Notes: generated from the sequence alone by a model not told the origin. A stretch of DNA of 64,000 nt from Candidatus Thermoflexus japonica (GCA_002898735.1 BEHY01000004.1:21009-85008); one strand, 5' to 3'; shown: positions 17,303 to 26,408, numbered from the stretch's first letter. A program made the numbers and translations.

Positions 17303-18163
17303 TCAGCGGGCGGCATAGGTGAACACATACAGGTAAGTGTAGTTCCCCGTGTCGACGATGTAGCCGGCGAACTTCAGGGTCCTGTCCTCCCGATAGGCCT
17401 CAAAGGCCAGGCTCCCGCTGCTGTGGCTGTAGTAGCCCGGCTCGTTCACCACGCCGTCCTGATCGAAATCCGTGTCGATCAGCGCATACTGGAACGGCGT
17501 GTAGATCGGCTGGGCGCCCTGGGCGCTGACCATAATCCCCTGGAACCCCTGCACGCCGGGGAAGAAGGGGCACGGGAAGAGGGTGTAACCCGGTTGATCC
17601 ACCAGGGAGCAATCCGGGTTCACCCGCAGGCTGCCGAAGGGGAACTGGACCTGGATGCTTCTGTCCCCCATACTGCGGACCTCCATCGTTGATCCGACCC
17701 CGGAGGTCAGCGGCCGGCACTGGTTGGCGTTCACATCACAGGTGTAGCCGCCCGTCTGAACCAGGGTGAACCCTCCACCGCCCGCTGCGCCGGAAGGCCC
17801 CTGGGGGGGCATCCCTGAGGATCCACCGGGGCCGATCTGGGGCCCGCCGCCCATCGGCCCGCCGCCGGGCCCACCCGGCATGGGGGCCACCGGCTCACCG
17901 GGGCCGCCTCCCGGGCCGCCGCCTGCGGGGCCCCCTCCGCCGGGCCCACCGCCTGGAATACCCGGTGTGCCGGCCGGCCGAACAGCCGGGGTGGCCGGCC
18001 GCCCGGCGGGCTGGTTCTGCCGCCCGAGGGCCAGGAGGCCTATCCCGCACACCACCAGGCCGAGGATCGCCAGCCCGAGGAGCAGCAATCCGGCGCAGCC
18101 CCCGCCCACCAGCCACGGCAGCCGGCTTCCTCCCGAAGATCCGGATGGCTCCATGTTCGACAT
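17303..18163 (-). CDS. Membrane-anchored protein with Gly/Pro-rich linker and secreted C-terminal domain
   Basis: 286 residues. One hydrophobic segment (about 16-45), then a 90-residue linker of Gly/Pro repeats (GGGPGGGP-like), then a C-terminal domain of about 150 residues with three or four Cys (TCDVNANQC, PDCSL, PCPFF) and many aromatic beta-type strands. The Cys-rich domain would be outside the cell and disulphide bonded. AGGAGG precedes ATG 18163. The promoter region carries site C, so it belongs to the same candidate regulon as the plus-strand genes. Function unknown. Confidence 0.75.
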   Translation of the reverse strand: MSNMEPSGSSGGSRLPWLVGGGCAGLLLLGLAILGLVVCGIGLLALGRQNQPAGRPATPAVRPAGTPGIPGGGPGGGGPAGGGPGGGPGEPVAPMPGGPGGGPMGGGPQIGPGGSSGMPPQGPSGAAGGGGFTLVQTGGYTCDVNANQCRPLTSGVGSTMEVRSMGDRSIQVQFPFGSLRVNPDCSLVDQPGYTLFPCPFFPGVQGFQGIMVSAQGAQPIYTPFQYALIDTDFDQDGVVNEPGYYSHSSGSLAFEAYREDRTLKFAGYIVDTGNYTYLYVFTYAAR

Positions 18164-18225
18164 CGCGCCCTCCTGAGGAGTTCAGGGTTTTTTCCCGAAT
18201 GGCTGAAAACAGGATAGGCCATGGC

Positions 18226-18244
18226 TGGGAACAATCTGTGAACA
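18226..18244 (-). promoter_or_regulatory. Direct-repeat activator site C
   Basis: On the minus strand TGTTCAC (18244-18238), AGAT, TGTTCCC (18233-18227), then TATCCT 10 nt downstream (18216-18211). It is about 60 nt upstream of the start at 18163. Together with sites A and B it defines the consensus TGTTCAC-N4-TGTTCCCA. Confidence 0.68.
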
Positions 18245-18331
18245 GCGGCGTTCTCCCCAGGAGCCTTACCGGAACAACCGGGGCGTCGAAGGGGTTCTTC
18301 AATCTCCCAGGGGGAGAGAAGCCCGGGGGAT

Positions 18332-21300
18332 TTAGATCGGCTCGCCCCGGCGGAGGCGCTCGGCGAGCCAGCGGGTGAGCGGGGAGGGAGCGGCCTGGAG
18401 CTCCCGACGGAGGGCTTCCACCGCCTGTTCGTAGATCCGGAGGGCCCGCGCCCGCTGTCCCTGGCGGGCCCAGGCCCGCATCAGGACGTGATAGCCTTCC
18501 TCCAGCCAGGGCGCCTCTTCCACCGCACGCTCCGCCCAGCGGATGGCGGCGTCCAGCTCCTGGAGGACCAGCGCGTCCTCGGCCAGCGCCTGGGCGGCCT
18601 CCGTCCGCAGGGATCGCCAGCGCTCCTGATGGGGGATCAGCCACGCCTCATAGGGGAAGCCGGGCAGCAGCAGCGGCCACCCCTCCAGACGCCCGGCCAG
18701 CCTCGTCCACGCCTCCCGGGACATCGGGCGCGCGGCCAGGGCCTGGCGGATCTCCGTCTCCATCCGCTCGACATCGACTTCCACCACATCGTGCGGGTCG
18801 AAGCGCAGGGCTTCCCCCTCAATGGCGAAATATCGGAAAGGCCCTTTGGGGCGCATGGCGGGCTCCAGGACCTGATGGAGCCAGGAGAACAACCGCCGGA
18901 AGATCTCCTCGGCGTCTTCCGGATCCCGCTCCGGCCACAGGTCCTCCAGGATGCGCTCCCGGGGGAGCCACCGGCGCCGATGGAGGGCGAAGTATTGCAG
19001 AAGCCGGGCCACCGCCGGTCGGGGCCAGATGGACTCCGGGAGGAGCTGCCCCCCCCGCCGGACCTCAAAGCGGCCGAGCAGCCGGATCTCGAGGGGCGGC
19101 GGCGGCAGGGATTCGAGGAACTGCAGGGCGTTCTCCAGGGTCTGACGGACCGTGGGATGGCGCTCCCGGTTCAGGGCTTCGTAAAGGAGGGGCATCGCGG
19201 CCTCCTCCCGGGTGGCCGCCAGGGCGCGGGCCGCCGCGCGGCGAACCCGTTCCCGGGGATCCCGCAACAGCCCCTGGAGGGCCGGGAGCGCACGCAGGCC
19301 GCCCAGAGCCCGGATGGCCTCGTCCTCGCGGATTCCTTCTTTCAGACAGAGGAGCCAGAACGCCATGCCCAGCTCCGGATCGCGGGCGGACAGACGGTCC
19401 TCCCGTCCGAGCCAGCGGAGCGCCGCCTGGAGGTGGCGGCGCCAGCGGGGATCCCCGACCGCGTGGGCCTGAAGGGCACGCAGCGCCCGAAGTCGGACGA
19501 AGGACGCTCCCGCCCGCATGGCGATCAGCGCCTCCACGGCCGGATGGGCCTCCGCACGCCCCAGGGCCTGAGCAGCCAGATCCCGTTCCAGGGCGACCAG
19601 GGCCCGGGCGAGGGGAGCGCCGTCGAGCCGCGGGAGCGCCCGCTCCGCGATCCGGATCGCTTCCTCGGGGCGTCCCTGCCGACGGGCCTGCCAGGCCTGC
19701 GCCTGGGCCAGGAAGCCTTCCCGCTCAGGATGCCCGCGGACCAGGATCTCCGCATGGGTCAGGGCGGAGGCGGCCTCCTCCCATTGTCCCCGGCCGATGG
19801 CGCCCATCGCCCGACACCACCAGAACCAGAAATCGTTGCTGGCCTGGCCCTCCTCCACCTCTCGCGTCAGGATCTCGATCTCCCCGAGGATCCGTTCCAG
19901 CTCCGCCCAGGCCCCCTGTTCGATCGCGAGCATCGCCCATCCGATAAGATGGGTGATCCGTTGCGCTGGCCGTCCCTCGTAGGAAGAGGCGTTGGCGGCG
20001 AGCAGCGCCCGCGCCTCCCCGAAACGCCCGGCGGGGATCTCCACGCCCACCGCCCGGTTGTGGCGGAGGAAGACCGGGTAATGGGGATCCCCCAGCTCCT
20101 CCGCCAGGGCCATCGCCTCCCGATAGAGCCGGCGGGCTTCGTGGAGGCGCCCCAGGCCGGTGCAGGCATCGGCGGCCGTTTTCAGCAGTCGCATGCGGAG
20201 AGCGGGAGAGCGAACCTCGCGGAGCCCGTGGGTGCTCCAGGCCAGGCTTTCCGCGAATCGGCCCTCGATGTAGAGCACCGAGGCCAGCATCAGGGCGGCC
20301 TGATCCCGGAGCGCGGCGTCCTTTTGCTGCTCCGCCCACGTCAGCACCTCCCGGAGGATGGCGCGGCCTTCTTCCCAGTGGCCGGCCCGATGCAGCTCCT
20401 TGCCCAGGCGGAGCATCAGATCCGGAGCATCCCGCCGCGCGGGCTCGCCGAGGCTCATCACCCAGCGCTGGAACGTCCGCCGCCGTCCCCGATCCCAGAT
20501 GAAGGCATCCGGCAGGGTCCGCAGCAGCCGGACCGCCTCGGCCTCCAATCCCCCCGCCAGCGCGTGTTCGATGGCCATCTCCAGATCCCCCTGCCCTTCG
20601 AACCAGGCCATCGCTCGGGCGAACAGCGGGGGAAGCGGCTCCGGCCCGTGGCGCAGCAGGAACTCCCGGAATAACTCGTGGTAACGCCAGCGATCCGGGG
20701 GGGTGGCGGGCTCCAGGAACAGCCGACGCCGTTGAGCTTCCGCGAGCAGGTTTGGAAGCTGGGCCTGGAGCTCCGGATGGTCTTCGAGGAGCGCTGCGGC
20801 CAGGTTGAGGTTGAACATCAGGGGAACCGCGGTACGGAAGAGAAAGGCCCGGAGCGCTTCCGGAAGGGTTCGAAGCAGGGAACGCGCCAGCTCCTCGAAC
20901 AGCTGATTCTGGGCTTCCGGCCAGCGCTCCGGGAGCGGGCGGTTCGCATCGGGCTGCGCGAGGAGCGCGATCACGATCGGCCAGCCCCGGGTGCGGGCAT
21001 GGATCTGAGCCGCCGTCTCCCGATCCACCCCGAGGGCTCTGGCGATCTCGGGGATCGAAAAGGCCAGCTCCGCCTCCGTGAGCCAGGTCTGCGGGAAGGG
21101 GGCCTCGCAGAGAAGCTCCGGGATCCAGCGTCCGGCGATCACCCAGCGATCCGGAGCCCGGGCGATGGCCTCCCGGAGATCCTGCAGGGCTTCCGGGCCA
21201 TCGGCGAGGAGATGGACATCGTCGAGGAGACAGAAACGGGACTGTTGCAGCGACGCCAGCGCCTCCTGCAGGTTCGCGGGATCGATCGCCGAGGGGGACA

Positions 21301-21478
21301 GCGGGAGATACCGGCTGCCGGGGAGGTGGAGCTCCAGGGACCGCAGGAGCATGCTCTTGCCATAGCCGGGCGGCGCGGCAACCCATACCGCTCCCTGATG
21401 CAGCCCCTCCTGGATTCGCCGGATCAGATGCGGACGGATCGGAAAAACTGTCAGGAATCTGTTCCCTTCCATCTCCAT
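18332..21478 (-). CDS. STAND NTPase transcriptional regulator with TPR, HEAT-like, OmpR-like and BTAD domains (SARP-like)
   Basis: 1048 residues. A MalT-type NTPase domain (about 1-290) has Walker A PPGYGKS near residue 40 and Walker B-like CLLDDVH near 98. TPR-type helical repeats occupy about 300-690, a short HEAT-like stretch (LLRDPRERVRRAAARALA) about 690-780. A winged-helix OmpR-like DNA-binding domain starts near 794 (LEIRLLGRFEVRRGG, with LPRERILEDLWPE), and a bacterial transcriptional activator (BTAD) domain about 895-1035. Such proteins activate transcription after ligand or partner binding. It is next to three promoter sites with SARP-type spacing, and I infer that it binds them. 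Confidence 0.9.
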   Translation of the reverse strand: MEMEGNRFLTVFPIRPHLIRRIQEGLHQGAVWVAAPPGYGKSMLLRSLELHLPGSRYLPLSPSAIDPANLQEALASLQQSRFCLLDDVHLLADGPEALQDLREAIARAPDRWVIAGRWIPELLCEAPFPQTWLTEAELAFSIPEIARALGVDRETAAQIHARTRGWPIVIALLAQPDANRPLPERWPEAQNQLFEELARSLLRTLPEALRAFLFRTAVPLMFNLNLAAALLEDHPELQAQLPNLLAEAQRRRLFLEPATPPDRWRYHELFREFLLRHGPEPLPPLFARAMAWFEGQGDLEMAIEHALAGGLEAEAVRLLRTLPDAFIWDRGRRRTFQRWVMSLGEPARRDAPDLMLRLGKELHRAGHWEEGRAILREVLTWAEQQKDAALRDQAALMLASVLYIEGRFAESLAWSTHGLREVRSPALRMRLLKTAADACTGLGRLHEARRLYREAMALAEELGDPHYPVFLRHNRAVGVEIPAGRFGEARALLAANASSYEGRPAQRITHLIGWAMLAIEQGAWAELERILGEIEILTREVEEGQASNDFWFWWCRAMGAIGRGQWEEAASALTHAEILVRGHPEREGFLAQAQAWQARRQGRPEEAIRIAERALPRLDGAPLARALVALERDLAAQALGRAEAHPAVEALIAMRAGASFVRLRALRALQAHAVGDPRWRRHLQAALRWLGREDRLSARDPELGMAFWLLCLKEGIREDEAIRALGGLRALPALQGLLRDPRERVRRAAARALAATREEAAMPLLYEALNRERHPTVRQTLENALQFLESLPPPPLEIRLLGRFEVRRGGQLLPESIWPRPAVARLLQYFALHRRRWLPRERILEDLWPERDPEDAEEIFRRLFSWLHQVLEPAMRPKGPFRYFAIEGEALRFDPHDVVEVDVERMETEIRQALAARPMSREAWTRLAGRLEGWPLLLPGFPYEAWLIPHQERWRSLRTEAAQALAEDALVLQELDAAIRWAERAVEEAPWLEEGYHVLMRAWARQGQRARALRIYEQAVEALRRELQAAPSPLTRWLAERLRRGEPI

Positions 21479-21603
21479 CCCTGGGCCCCTCCAGGGTCAG
21501 AACCGGCGAACGATTCGTCGCCCTCGAAAACTTCGCCCGCGAGAGCCGTCATAAGGGTCCGCTGCGCTTTCCGCAGGCCCCCCGGATCGCGCGGCTCGTT
21601 TTG

Positions 21604-21609
21604 ATTATA
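21604..21609 (-). promoter_or_regulatory. Probable -10 element for the SARP-like regulator gene
   Basis: TATAAT on the minus strand inside an otherwise GC-rich gap, about 125 nt upstream of the start at 21478. No good -35 hexamer is seen at the usual distance, which would fit an activated or weak promoter. Confidence 0.4.
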
Positions 21610-21706
21610 TAACCGATCAATTCGGCCGATCTCACCGGGATGCGGTTCTCAGGAGCCTGCGGGGGATGAGCGCCGCCCCGATCGGCTTCAGGATCGGAAC
21701 AGGGGA

Positions 21707-22765
21707 TCAATGGGGTCCTGCTGAAAGCCGATATGGGCGATGGATGTTCGGATGCTTCGTCGGGTCCTCCGGGAGGGAAGAGGGCCACGGGAAGCTGTGG
21801 AAGGGCGTTTGACAGGGAGGTCCGAAGGCGTATTCAACGGTCCGCCCTCGAAGATCCGCGATCACCGACCAGAGGGTGGCGAACCCGGGGCGGTGCCCGC
21901 AGACCGGAACCTCGTGATCGCTCAGGGCCTGGCGAAGGCGTTCCGGGGGTGGCAGATCCGCCCGGGCGATCCCCCCGGCCAGCCGTTCTTTCCGCCGGAT
22001 GGAGAACCGTAGATCCCGAGGTCCATGGTAGGGCTGCATCGCCGGATGCTCATAGTGGTTCGTCACGACCAGGACCCCATCCTCCGGGGCGCGAACGGCG
22101 ATGCAGAGCGGATGGACCTCCACCGCGAATCCCTCGTGGGGGTCGGCGATCAGGAAATTCATGGGAAGCATATGGGGCATCCGGAAGAGCATCTCGACCG
22201 CCTCTCCGGCCGATCGGCAGCGCTCCAGCAGGATCCGGGGGATCAGATGAAACGGGATCCCGGGCCGGGGTGGCGGTTCCCCGGCCATCACCGCGTGCAG
22301 AGAGACGAAGAGGCCGGCCTCATTGATCCCATCGTAGCGGCCGCCGGGGACGCTGCCCATCATCCCCAGGGAAGCCAGCCCTCCCTCCGGGCGCAATCCG
22401 ATCAGGTCCCTCCGGCGCTGGATCGGCTGGAAGTCGTAGTTCCGTCCCACCCATGTCCCATCGGGGCCCCAGCGTGCCGCGGCGGAGCAGGCGAACGGGC
22501 GGGCGCGCATGGAGGTCCGGCAAACCTGTTGCCAGAGGGATCGGGGATCCAGCCCCTGGGCGGCGGCGTAGCCCTCGTATTCCTCAATCAGAGGAGGATG
22601 CCAGCGGGCCACCAGCCGGCGGCAGGCTTCCGCCAGCCCCGGATCGGGAGGCGGAGGCCACCATGGCGGACGGCGGAACGGTGGGTCGAGATGGCCCAGG
22701 GCTTCCCCGATGGCTCGATACGAGCCTGCGAGCTCCAGAAAGCGATAGGGCGCGGGCAGGTTCAT
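21707..22765 (-). CDS. C45-family peptidase / acyl-CoA:6-APA acyltransferase-like Ntn hydrolase
   Basis: 352 residues. Family members process themselves to expose an N-terminal Cys and then hydrolyse or transfer acyl groups. The motif FACSAAA with probable nucleophile Cys93 is followed by the characteristic WVGRNYDF. Later conserved elements are DGINEAGLFVSLH, NFLIADPHEG and VVTNHYEH. The start at 22765 (MNLPAPYRFLEL) fits homology; the frame is open to 22834, with extra residues unlike the family. No signal peptide, so probably cytosolic. It follows htrA after about 120 nt. The substrate is unknown. Confidence 0.85.
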   Translation of the reverse strand: MNLPAPYRFLELAGSYRAIGEALGHLDPPFRRPPWWPPPPDPGLAEACRRLVARWHPPLIEEYEGYAAAQGLDPRSLWQQVCRTSMRARPFACSAAARWGPDGTWVGRNYDFQPIQRRRDLIGLRPEGGLASLGMMGSVPGGRYDGINEAGLFVSLHAVMAGEPPPRPGIPFHLIPRILLERCRSAGEAVEMLFRMPHMLPMNFLIADPHEGFAVEVHPLCIAVRAPEDGVLVVTNHYEHPAMQPYHGPRDLRFSIRRKERLAGGIARADLPPPERLRQALSDHEVPVCGHRPGFATLWSVIADLRGRTVEYAFGPPCQTPFHSFPWPSSLPEDPTKHPNIHRPYRLSAGPH

Positions 22766-22883
22766 CGATCGGCCCCCATTGCAGGTGGAAGGCGAACCCA
22801 TCCAAATGGGGAGGACGGCCAGCGTCCCGCTCATCCGCGGGGGATCGCCGATCGGAATCGGGATGTCTCCTTCGGCATTCCCC

Positions 22884-23825
22884 TCATCGCCGGGATCCTG
22901 GGGCCTCCCGTGGGGTCACCGTGAACGTTCGGATCTGGTTCTGTCGCATCACCTGGACCTCCACCGGGTGCCCCGGAGGCCAGTGGGCCAGGAACCGGTG
23001 CAGCTCCCCCAGGCTCTTCACCGATTGTTCCCCGATCCGGATCAGGATGTCTCCCTCCTGGAGACCGGCCTGGGCCGCAGGCCCCCGCGGATCCACCTCC
23101 AGGATCTCCAGGCCGGTGGCGGGGGCGGGCCATGCGATGGGACGGATCTGGACCACGATTCCCAGATAGGCGCGGCGGATGCGTCCTTCTTTAATCAGCA
23201 GCGCGGCGACCCATTCCGCCGTATGGCTGGGGATGGCGAAGGCGATGTTCTCCGCGCCCAGGATCGTGGCCACGCACACACCGATCACCTCGCCCCGGCT
23301 GTCGACCAGAGGGCCGCCGGAGTTCCCCGGGTTGAGGGCCGCGTCGGTCTGGATGATATCCTCGATCACCTGCCCCCCCGGGCCCTGGAGCGCCCGCCCC
23401 AGGCCGCTGATGATCCCGGCGGATACGGTGAAGTGGAAGCCCAGGGGGTTGCCGATGGCGACCACCAGCTGCCCCAGGCGGAGGCGGGAGGAATCGCCCA
23501 GCCGCGCGGCCGGGAAGGTTTCCCCGCGCTCCACCCGCAGGACGGCCAGATCCGTGTAAGGATCCTCGCCGATGATGCGGGCGGGAAAGGTGCGGCCATC
23601 GATCAGCGTCACCTCGGGATCCCGGATGTGTCGGACTACATGGCTGTTGGTCAGGAGATAGCCATCCGGGGTGATGAAGAAACCGGAGCCCATCGGCTCC
23701 AGCGCCTGGCGCCTCCGGGGGGAGCCGGCCGGCCGGATGCTGACCACCGCCGGGCCGACCTGCTCCACCACCCGGATCACGGTCTGGGAATACGCATCCA
23801 GCGGTTCTTCTTCGCGCATGGCCAT
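22884..23825 (-). CDS. HtrA/DegP-type trypsin-like serine protease with one PDZ domain
   Basis: 313 residues. The catalytic triad is clear: His62 in LTNSHVV, Asp92 in DPYTDLAVL, Ser169 in NPGNSGGPL. A single PDZ domain follows (about 215-305; GLEILEVDPRGPAAQAGLQEGDILIRIG). Unlike most HtrA proteins there is no signal peptide or membrane helix before the protease domain, so it is either cytosolic or starts at a missed upstream site; I saw none. It lies 32 nt after lipB and is probably co-transcribed. Role: degradation of misfolded or specific regulatory proteins. Confidence 0.92.
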   Translation of the reverse strand: MAMREEEPLDAYSQTVIRVVEQVGPAVVSIRPAGSPRRRQALEPMGSGFFITPDGYLLTNSHVVRHIRDPEVTLIDGRTFPARIIGEDPYTDLAVLRVERGETFPAARLGDSSRLRLGQLVVAIGNPLGFHFTVSAGIISGLGRALQGPGGQVIEDIIQTDAALNPGNSGGPLVDSRGEVIGVCVATILGAENIAFAIPSHTAEWVAALLIKEGRIRRAYLGIVVQIRPIAWPAPATGLEILEVDPRGPAAQAGLQEGDILIRIGEQSVKSLGELHRFLAHWPPGHPVEVQVMRQNQIRTFTVTPREAPGSRR

Positions 23826-23857
23826 GCCCTGCAGGATAGATGGGGACCGCAGGGGGA

Positions 23858-24628
23858 TCAGCAGTGGAGCTCCTGAACCTCCATCAGCGCCCAGAGGCGC
23901 GCGGGATCCACCGGCTCCACCTCCAGCCCGAATACCTTTCCGAAAGAGCGGGCGAGGGCTTCCTGGACCGCCACCATCCGCCGGGCCCGCTCCCCCTCGT
24001 CCTCGGGTTCCCCCCAGAACATCGCCATCGAGACCACGCCCTTATCCACGATGCCGCACGGGACAATGCCGGTGAAGTAAGAGAGATCCGGGCACACGTT
24101 CAGGGCGAAACCGTGCATCGTGATCCCCCGCGCATCCACCCGCGCGCCGATCGCGGCGATCTTGGCAGGGGCCTGCCGCAGATAGGGCGGGCACCAGGCG
24201 CACCGGCTCAACACATCCGGCTGAACCCATACCCCGGGGGCTCCGGGGATCGTCCCCGCGGCGATGCCGAAGCGGGCCAGGGTCTCCACCAGCATCTGCT
24301 CAATCCGACGGACGAAGGCCACCTTATCCAGACCCAGGGCGGGGAGATCCAGGATGAAATAGCCTACGATCTGGCCCGGGCCGTGATACGTGACATCCCC
24401 GCCGCGATCGGTGACCACCACCGCAACCCCCCGGCGGGCTCGCTCCACCTCGTCCCATAAGATGTGCTCGGGTCGGGCCGAGCGCCCCAGGGTGAACACG
24501 TGGGGATGCTCCAGCAGGAGCAGCGTATCGGGGATCCGCCGGGCCGCCCGCGCCTCCGCCAGCGCCCGCTGCAGCGCCCACGCGGCCGTGTATTCCACCG
24601 TTCCCAGCCACGACCACCAGCCTTTCAT
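23858..24628 (-). CDS. lipB: Octanoyl-[acyl-carrier-protein]:protein N-octanoyltransferase
   Basis: 256 residues, normal LipB length. It transfers octanoyl groups from ACP to lipoyl domains of 2-oxoacid dehydrogenases or glycine cleavage H protein. Motifs: RGGDVTYHGPGQ (about 75-86), the catalytic Lys156 in PAKIAAIG and the acyl-thioester Cys191 in IVPCGI. lipA is not in the window. The htrA gene follows closely on the same strand. Assignment is firm. Confidence 0.96.
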   Translation of the reverse strand: MKGWWSWLGTVEYTAAWALQRALAEARAARRIPDTLLLLEHPHVFTLGRSARPEHILWDEVERARRGVAVVVTDRGGDVTYHGPGQIVGYFILDLPALGLDKVAFVRRIEQMLVETLARFGIAAGTIPGAPGVWVQPDVLSRCAWCPPYLRQAPAKIAAIGARVDARGITMHGFALNVCPDLSYFTGIVPCGIVDKGVVSMAMFWGEPEDEGERARRMVAVQEALARSFGKVFGLEVEPVDPARLWALMEVQELHC

Positions 24629-24914
24629 GCTTCCCCCCTGAGCACCGGCACTCCGGGATATTCCTCCCCTCGAGGGATCTTAATCCGCCGGTTCTCCCTC
24701 GCCAAAAAGCGGAGCTCGCATCCCGGCGGATCGCAGGGCAATTGCCCGCCGCCGTCCTGCAACAGATCCGGGGCTCCCAGAAGGAAGAGGGAAGCGGCCA
24801 TCCCATCTCACGGGTGGAAGCTGGGCCGCGCCGGTTCGATCCCGATGCGCCGGAAGATGGTCCCGCCTTCGGCTCGCAATAACGGACCTGGAGGTTATAC
24901 GCCCCGTCGTTTCG

Positions 24915-25628
24915 TCACCTGGACCAGGTCCGGCGCACGATCTCCCCGCGACCGCCCAGGGGGCCTTCGGGGCGCCCATTGACGCGCACCTGAAGCGCCG
25001 CAGCGTTCCCCGTTTCCAGTTGCAAAGAGGATCGAGCCTCCCAGGTCCGGGTCTCTCCCGGTCGCAGCAGACCCTGATAGACCACCTGATCATCGGCCCG
25101 GATCCGCACCCACACGTGCTCGCCGGCCTCCACCTCCAGGCGGAGCGCCGGCGCGGAGGCCGCGGATCCGGGGGTCGCGGTAGCGGACGGGATGGGTGCC
25201 GCTCCGGGCACGGTAGGGGCCGGCGGAAGCCCCGCCGATCGAACCCGCCATGGCCCGCGAGCCAGCCCGAAGACGCCGGCCAGCAACAGGATCACGAGGC
25301 CCGCGGTGACGAGGGGGCGCCATGGAAGCGCCGGGCGGGCGGGGATGCGGGTGAGTTCGAACATGGAGGGCATATGGGAAGGTCGGGCCGGGGGGACGGC
25401 CGCTGGCATCCCATCCCATTCGGCCAGGAGCGCCGTCTCATCCAGCCCCAGCCATCGGGCGTAGCGGCGCAGGAATCCGCGCGCATGGGCGGAGCTGGGG
25501 AGGAGCGAGAAGGCCTCGTTCTCCAGCGCCTCCAGATAGACGCGTTTGATCCGGGTTCCCGCGGCCGCTTCCTCCAGGGAAATCCCCCGGGCTTCCCGGG
25601 CTGCCCGCAGCCGTTCTCCGATCCCCAC
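24915..25628 (-). CDS. RodZ-like protein (HTH_25, one membrane helix, DUF4115)
   Basis: 237 residues. An N-terminal helix-turn-helix of the RodZ/HTH_25 type (about 4-68; LRAAREARGISLEEAA, IKRVYLEALENE), a linker, a membrane helix (about 103-123), a Pro/Ala/Thr spacer and a C-terminal DUF4115-like beta domain (about 155-235; VEAGEHVWVRIRADDQVVYQGLL). RodZ links MreB to the cell wall machinery in rods; proteins with this layout also act as regulators. It starts 2 nt after rplI ends, so the two are translated from one transcript. The 286 nt downstream, up to lipB, hold nothing I recognise. Confidence 0.88.
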   Translation of the reverse strand: MGIGERLRAAREARGISLEEAAAGTRIKRVYLEALENEAFSLLPSSAHARGFLRRYARWLGLDETALLAEWDGMPAAVPPARPSHMPSMFELTRIPARPALPWRPLVTAGLVILLLAGVFGLARGPWRVRSAGLPPAPTVPGAAPIPSATATPGSAASAPALRLEVEAGEHVWVRIRADDQVVYQGLLRPGETRTWEARSSLQLETGNAAALQVRVNGRPEGPLGGRGEIVRRTWSR

Positions 25629-25630
25629 CC

Positions 25631-26080
25631 CTATGCCTCCCGTTCCACCACAACCTGCACCTGCGCGGTGATCTCCGGCCCCAACCGCACCTTCACCGGG
25701 TGGGTGCCCAGGGTGCGGATGGGGGCCTCCAGCTCGATCCGCCGTCGATCCACCTCCACCCCCAGCTGTTGAGCGATCGCCTCGGCGATCTGCTGGCTCG
25801 TGATCGCGCCGTAAAGCCGATCGCCCTGCCCGGCCCGGGCCCGGATCGTCACGGCGGCTCCCTGGAGCCGGGCCGCCTTTTCCTGAGCGGTGCTCCGCTG
25901 GCGGATCTGGCGTTGTTCGGCGGCCCGACGGGTTTCCACCGCATGGCGGATCAGGCCTTCCGTCGCTGGCGTGGCCAGGCCTTTGGGGATCAGGAAATTG
26001 CGCGCGTAACCGTCGGCGACCTCCTTCACCTCGCCCGCCCGCCCGAGGTTCGGCACATCCCGCAACAGCACCACCTTCAT
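25631..26080 (-). CDS. rplI: Large ribosomal subunit protein bL9
   Basis: 149 residues, normal length. The N-terminal domain has the bL9 signature ([34 protein letters not shown]), then a long connecting helix and the C-terminal RNA-binding domain. The promoter at 26161-26133 drives it. In many genomes rplI sits with rpsF, ssb and rpsR; here those are absent and rplI instead leads a RodZ-like gene. Confidence 0.97.
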   Translation of the reverse strand: MKVVLLRDVPNLGRAGEVKEVADGYARNFLIPKGLATPATEGLIRHAVETRRAAEQRQIRQRSTAQEKAARLQGAAVTIRARAGQGDRLYGAITSQQIAEAIAQQLGVEVDRRRIELEAPIRTLGTHPVKVRLGPEITAQVQVVVEREA

Positions 26081-26132
26081 CGCGCTGATCCTCCCCGTGG
26101 GACTGGTTCGATCCGGATGGGACTCGTGGGGT

Positions 26133-26161
26133 ATCTTATCAGGGATCCGCCGGCTGGACAA
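26133..26161 (-). promoter_or_regulatory. Promoter of the rplI operon
   Basis: On the minus strand TTGTCC (26161-26156), 17-nt spacer, TAAGAT (26138-26133). It is about 55 nt upstream of the rplI start. Confidence 0.65.
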
Positions 26162-26372
26162 CCGCGATCCAGGGCCCCGGATGTATGATGGGCCCGCGTG
26201 CTGCCGTCCATGTTCTTGCCCGACCTGGACGCCGCACCGCTCGATATCCGGCGGCGGCTGCGGCGGAGATACCGGGCGCACTACCTGCAGGACGCTGGAG
26301 CAATGGCACCGTTTGTCTCTCAAGGGTGATCCTATCGGAAGACACGGAGTAAAATACATATTCGGATTTCGG

Positions 26373-26394
26373 ATGGGTATCGGAATACCCATCC
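26373..26394. promoter_or_regulatory. Probable toxin-antitoxin operator (inverted repeat)
   Basis: Perfect 9-bp inverted repeat GATGGGTAT-CGGA-ATACCCATC, 14 nt upstream of the antitoxin start. A -10-like TAAAAT lies just before it (26351-26356). The arrangement suits antitoxin autorepression. The rest of the gap 26081-26408 holds only the rplI promoter. Confidence 0.6.
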
Positions 26395-26408
26395 ATGGAG
26401 GTGCTTCT

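Noticed and set aside
24800..24870. GGTTCGATCCC resembling a tRNA T-loop
   Set aside because: The flanking bases do not form a T-stem or an acceptor stem, and no anticodon arm lies at the right distance.
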